From: Kribbella capetownensis
Lineage (GTDB): Bacteria > Actinomycetota > Actinomycetes > Propionibacteriales > Kribbellaceae
DNA: 64,000 nt
Assembly: GCF_004331485.1 (NCBI RefSeq)
Contig: NZ_SJKD01000001.1
Span: 434,001 to 498,000, forward strand
Direction: 5' to 3'
Below are positions 61,217-64,000 of this stretch, piece after piece. A program made the translations under genes and the position numbers. Below the pieces are notes generated by a model, which did no database searches, was not told where the DNA came from, and worked only from the letters and a program-made list of their open reading frames with translations. Every line of letters begins with the position of its first letter. The stretch's first letter is position 1.

Positions 61217-61230
61217 CACTCCCGGGAGTG
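61217..61230. promoter_or_regulatory. 14-bp palindrome over the GH140-like ribosome site
   Basis: CACTCCCGGGAGTG is perfectly self-complementary and contains the GGGAG used to start the GH140-like gene. It could be a DNA operator (for example for the SorC protein) or a hairpin masking the ribosome site. Confidence 0.45.
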
Positions 61231-61266
61231 GTTGGTACCGATAAGCTGACCGCAGTTTGCAAGACC

Positions 61267-61400
61267 ACACGTGCTCTGGGGTCGGTGAAATTCCGAGCCG
61301 GCGGTGACAGTCCGCGACCCGTACACCCGCAAGGGTGTCCGGTTGACCTGGTGGAACTCCGGGACCGACGGTGAAAGTCCGGATGGGAAGACGCACGTGG
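61267..61400 (+). promoter_or_regulatory. FMN riboswitch (RFN element)
   Basis: A canonical RFN element: P1 ACGTGC..GCACGT arms (61269-61277 with 61389-61398), GGTCGGTGAAATTCCGAGCC, GGCGGTGACAGTCCGCGACC, a variable hairpin (ACACCC/GGGTGT), then TGGAACTCCGGGACCGACGG and TGAAAGTCCGGATGGGAAGA. It precedes ribB by 100 bases and should switch off expression when FMN is abundant. Confidence 0.95.
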
Positions 61401-61500
61401 CAGTCTTCGCGATGCCGTCCGGTGTGCGCTGTCTGCGCGATCGGACCCGTTGTGGAGCCTGTCGTTGCCCCCGGAGTGCCAGGCCGAGAGGACAACGACC

Positions 61501-62127
61501 GTGATCACAGGGACCACCGTGACAACCCGCCTGGACACCATCCAGCATGCCGTCGACCAGCTCGCGCTGGGGCGACCCGTGGTGGTCGTCGACGACGAGG
61601 ACCGCGAGAACGAGGGCGACCTGACGTTCGCCGCGAGCCTCGCGACGCCCGAGCTGATGGCACTGCTGGTCCGGCACACCAGCGGCTACGTCTGCGCGCC
61701 GGCCGCGCCGGAGGTGCTCGACCGGCTCGAGCTGCCGCTGATGGTGCCGGACAACCAGGACAGCCTGCGTACGGCGTACACCGTCTCGGTCGATGCGAGC
61801 AGTGGCGTCGGCACCGGCATCTCGGCCGCCGACCGGGCCCGGACCGTCCGGGTGCTGGCCGACCCGGTGGCCCGGCCGACAGACCTGATCCGGCCGGGCC
61901 ACATCCTGCCGCTGCGCGCGGTGGCCGGCGGCGTCCGCCAGCGTCCGGGTCATACCGAGGCCACGGTCGAGCTGGTCCGGCTGGCCGGGCTGCCACCGGT
62001 CGGCGTGATCGGCGAACTGATGAACGACGACGGCACGCTGATGACCGGAGCCGACCTGCGCGCCTTCGCCGACACCCACGACTTCGCGATGATCTCGATC
62101 GCCGATCTGGTCACGTTCCTCGGGTGA
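61501..62127 (+). CDS. ribB: 3,4-dihydroxy-2-butanone 4-phosphate synthase
   Basis: A 208-residue Mg-dependent enzyme making the four-carbon unit of riboflavin from ribulose 5-phosphate. The catalytic loop is intact ([18 protein letters not shown]), as are [33 protein letters not shown] and [17 protein letters not shown]. It is stand-alone, without a RibA (GTP cyclohydrolase II) domain. GTG 61501 has GAGAGGA upstream; GTG 61519 is an alternative. It is controlled by the RFN element and converges on the transketolase subunit gene. Confidence 0.93.
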   Translation: MITGTTVTTRLDTIQHAVDQLALGRPVVVVDDEDRENEGDLTFAASLATPELMALLVRHTSGYVCAPAAPEVLDRLELPLMVPDNQDSLRTAYTVSVDASSGVGTGISAADRARTVRVLADPVARPTDLIRPGHILPLRAVAGGVRQRPGHTEATVELVRLAGLPPVGVIGELMNDDGTLMTGADLRAFADTHDFAMISIADLVTFLG

Positions 62128-63076
62128 CCAGCCGGCGGGCCGCCGCCGCGATGCCGTCGGGTGAGAGCCCGAAGTGGTCCAGCAGGTAACCGGCCGAGCC
62201 GGTGGGGGCGAACTCGGGGATCCCGAGGATCGTCACCCGGGCCGGATGCTGCTGGACGACGGTCTCCGCGACGGCACCACCGAGCCCGCCGCCGGACACT
62301 GCCTCCTCGGCGGTCACGATTCCGGCCGTCTCCCGCGCGGCCGCGACCACAGCGCTGGTGTCCAACGGCTTCACCGTCGGCATCGACAGCACCCGGGCCG
62401 AGATCCCTTCCGTGGCGAGCTGCTCGGCCGCGGCGATCGCCCGCCACAGCACGGTCCCGTTGCTGATCAGCGTCACGTCGTCGCCGGCCCGGACGGTGAT
62501 CGCCCGGCCGAGCCGGAACGCGTAGTCCTCGTCGTACACCTTCGGCACGCTCATCCGGCTGACCCGGATGAACACCGGCCCGTCCGAGGCCGCCGCCCAG
62601 CGCAGCGCAGCCGCCGTCTCGATCGGGTCGGCCGGCACGATCACCGTCAGGTTGGAGATCGCCCGCAGCCAGGCGATGTCCTCGATGGAGTGGTGGGTCG
62701 GGCCGAGTTCGCCGTACGCCACCCCTGGGCTCATCCCGCACAGCTTCACGTTGGTGTTCGAGTAGGCGACGTCAGCCTTGATCTGCTCGAGCGCGCGACC
62801 GGTCAGAAAGCAGGACGCGGCCGACACGAACGGGATCCGGCCGCCGTTGGCCAGGCCGGAGGCGACGCCGACCATGTCCTGCTCGGCGATGCCGACGTTG
62901 ATCAGCCGGTCCGGGAACGCCTTGCGGAAACTGTTCAGCTTGCTCGAGCCGACGGAGTCGTTGACTACGCCAACGATCCGGTGATCCGCCTCCGCGAGCT
63001 CGGCCAGGGTCTCGACGTACGCGTCCCGGCAGTCGTACCGCGGCCGGTCGGCGATCGAGGTCTCGACGATGCTCAT
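62111..63076 (-). CDS. transketolase-like subunit, C-terminal half
   Basis: A 321-residue subunit with the pyrimidine-binding domain ([20 protein letters not shown] holding the catalytic Glu; [20 protein letters not shown]) and the C-terminal transketolase domain ([20 protein letters not shown]). It works as a heterodimer with the product of the preceding gene. The ATG at 63076 overlaps that gene's stop (ATGA). Its own 3' end overlaps ribB by 17 bp in antisense. Split transketolases of this type serve dedicated sugar pathways, including apulose-phosphate cleavage. Confidence 0.92.
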   Translation of the reverse strand: MSIVETSIADRPRYDCRDAYVETLAELAEADHRIVGVVNDSVGSSKLNSFRKAFPDRLINVGIAEQDMVGVASGLANGGRIPFVSAASCFLTGRALEQIKADVAYSNTNVKLCGMSPGVAYGELGPTHHSIEDIAWLRAISNLTVIVPADPIETAAALRWAAASDGPVFIRVSRMSVPKVYDEDYAFRLGRAITVRAGDDVTLISNGTVLWRAIAAAEQLATEGISARVLSMPTVKPLDTSAVVAAARETAGIVTAEEAVSGGGLGGAVAETVVQQHPARVTILGIPEFAPTGSAGYLLDHFGLSPDGIAAAARRLVTRGT

Positions 63077-64000
63077 CCACGTCCTCGCTTCGCTCCGGGC
63101 GCGGATGAGACACGAGGGAGGCTGTGCTTGATGATGCCCTCGCTTCGCTCGGTCATTCCAAGCTCCTTGGTGTAGCCGGGAGCAACAGCTTCCAGCTCGG
63201 TCAGCGCCTGCTGGAATTCCGCCACGTCCGGCACCCGGTGGTGCCACGCGACGTTGTTGCTCATGAACGAGATCGGGTGGCCCTTGTGGGTGTGCGCGAT
63301 CACGAAGGTCGGTTTCCCGGGCCGGAACGGTACGGCGGACAGGACGTCGAGCAGCTCGCCGTGGTCGTGACCGTTCACCTCGACCACCGCGAACCCGAAC
63401 GCCGCCGCCTTGTCCGGCAACGGATCCAGGTCGTTGGTCTCCTTCGTCGTGGCGCCCTGCTGCAGCCGGTTCCGGTCGACGATCACGGTCAGCCGGTCCA
63501 GCTGGTACTGGGACGCGGCCATCATCGCCTCCCAGTTGCTGCCCTCCTGCAACTCACCGTCGCCGACCAGCACATACGTACGGCGCAGCGACACGTCGAG
63601 CTTGGCCGACAACGCGTGCCCGACCGCGACCGGCAGGCCGTGACCGAGCGGACCGGTGTTCGCCTCGACGCCGGCCACCTTGCGCCGGTTCGGGTGACCG
63701 TTGAGCGCGGACAGCGGCTTCAGGAACGTGGCGAGGTCGTCGACCGGCAGGAACCCGAACGCGGCCAGCGTGGTGTAGAGCGCCCCGGCGACGTGGCCCT
63801 TGCTCAGGATGAACCGGTCGCGCTCCGGATCGGTGACCGAGTCCGGCGTGATGTCGAGGACCGCGCCGTACAAGGTCGCCAGGATGTCGATGGCGGAGAA
63901 GTCGCCGCCGATATGGCCGGCTCCGGCGTAGTGGACCAGCTTGAGGTCCTGGATCCGGATCTGCCGGGCCGCCTCGGCGATGTGCGCCACCTGCTCGGCG
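63073..64000 (-). CDS. transketolase-like subunit, TPP-binding N-terminal half (5' end outside window)
   Basis: The open frame reaches the right edge, so the true start probably lies outside; GTG 63990 is a weaker internal option without a ribosome site. At least 305 residues are visible: QIRIQDLKLVHYAGAGHIGG, RDRFILSKGHVAGALYTTLA, and the TPP motif VGDGELQEGSNWEAMMAASQ with DRN at its end. Together with the next gene it makes a two-subunit transketolase. Confidence 0.92.
   Translation of the reverse strand, partial: AEQVAHIAEAARQIRIQDLKLVHYAGAGHIGGDFSAIDILATLYGAVLDITPDSVTDPERDRFILSKGHVAGALYTTLAAFGFLPVDDLATFLKPLSALNGHPNRRKVAGVEANTGPLGHGLPVAVGHALSAKLDVSLRRTYVLVGDGELQEGSNWEAMMAASQYQLDRLTVIVDRNRLQQGATTKETNDLDPLPDKAAAFGFAVVEVNGHDHGELLDVLSAVPFRPGKPTFVIAHTHKGHPISFMSNNVAWHHRVPDVAEFQQALTELEAVAPGYTKELGMTERSEGIIKHSLPRVSSAPGAKRGRG

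Noticed and set aside
52408..62127. A secondary-metabolite gene cluster around the flavin genes
   Set aside because: There are no PKS, NRPS, terpene or RiPP core genes. The flavin genes are separated by unrelated glycan-active genes on both strands.

Overview
The window is high-GC, densely packed actinobacterial chromosome. Support for that comes from SigE-type ECF sigma factors, many GTG and leaderless starts, a DinB/DUF664 (mycothiol-type) protein, a PadR-HAAS pair, a tadA / deaminase-partner / tRNA-Ser(CGA) / upp block, and DeoR/LacI/SorC-regulated sugar genes. Codon style and gene content fit a soil actinomycete such as Kribbella or a relative, but the genus is inferred, not proven. No prophage, integrase, transposase or CRISPR array was seen.

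Layout. 0.1-2.3 kb: a LuxR/TPR regulator divergent from a TetR/WHG regulator, then a structured C-rich-loop RNA candidate. 2.6-7.7 kb: a CUT1 sugar ABC operon (binding lipoprotein and two permeases), its DeoR-LacI hybrid regulator and a divergent DUF624 membrane protein, with two operator-like palindromes. 7.7-12.5 kb: DHA2 efflux pump, Tex, a RibD-C-like reductase. 12.5-18.0 kb: copper-chaperone-like/SnoaL pair facing a TetR across a symmetric leaderless promoter; the first ECF sigma/membrane-protein pair; GNAT; an XRE/MFS divergent pair with strong palindromes. 18-24 kb: two small overlapping genes including a catalytically degenerate resolvase-like protein, methyltransferase, APH(6)-type kinase, PhyH oxygenase, SnoaL/XRE-MLTR/DinB cluster. 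24-31 kb: two more ECF modules, one controlling a KPTLPA-repeat protein and one controlling two paralogous Pro-rich membrane proteins; an SH3 exported protein; a membrane GGDEF cyclase. 31-41.6 kb: conserved housekeeping block (HerA-like ATPase, L,D-transpeptidase, LytR-C protein, cation/proton antiporter, tRNA-Ser, tadA and partner, upp, Tat-exported propeller-like protein, menB with LacI).

41.7-54.3 kb: exported X-Pro peptidase, GNAT/SDR/esterase/AraC, PadR-HAAS operon, a flavin reductase-GNAT fusion facing MarR with twin operators, a cNMP-binding / class III cyclase / GNAT cluster, then a RibE-RibB fusion behind a structured leader resembling but not matching the FMN riboswitch. 54.5-64 kb: two exported glycan-active proteins, a GH140-like / SorC / ThrE operon, a canonical FMN riboswitch with ribB, and a split transketolase running off the right edge.

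The most unusual items are: a four-copy tandem array of the 3' end of upp that forms hairpins; the divergent flavin-type leader on a RibE-RibB fusion whose RibB active-site loop is altered; a 17-bp duplication of the tRNA-Ser 3' end around a 15-bp-arm palindrome; a 95-bp inverted-repeat element forming the tail of the cyclase gene; and two symmetric leaderless divergent promoters with paired operators.
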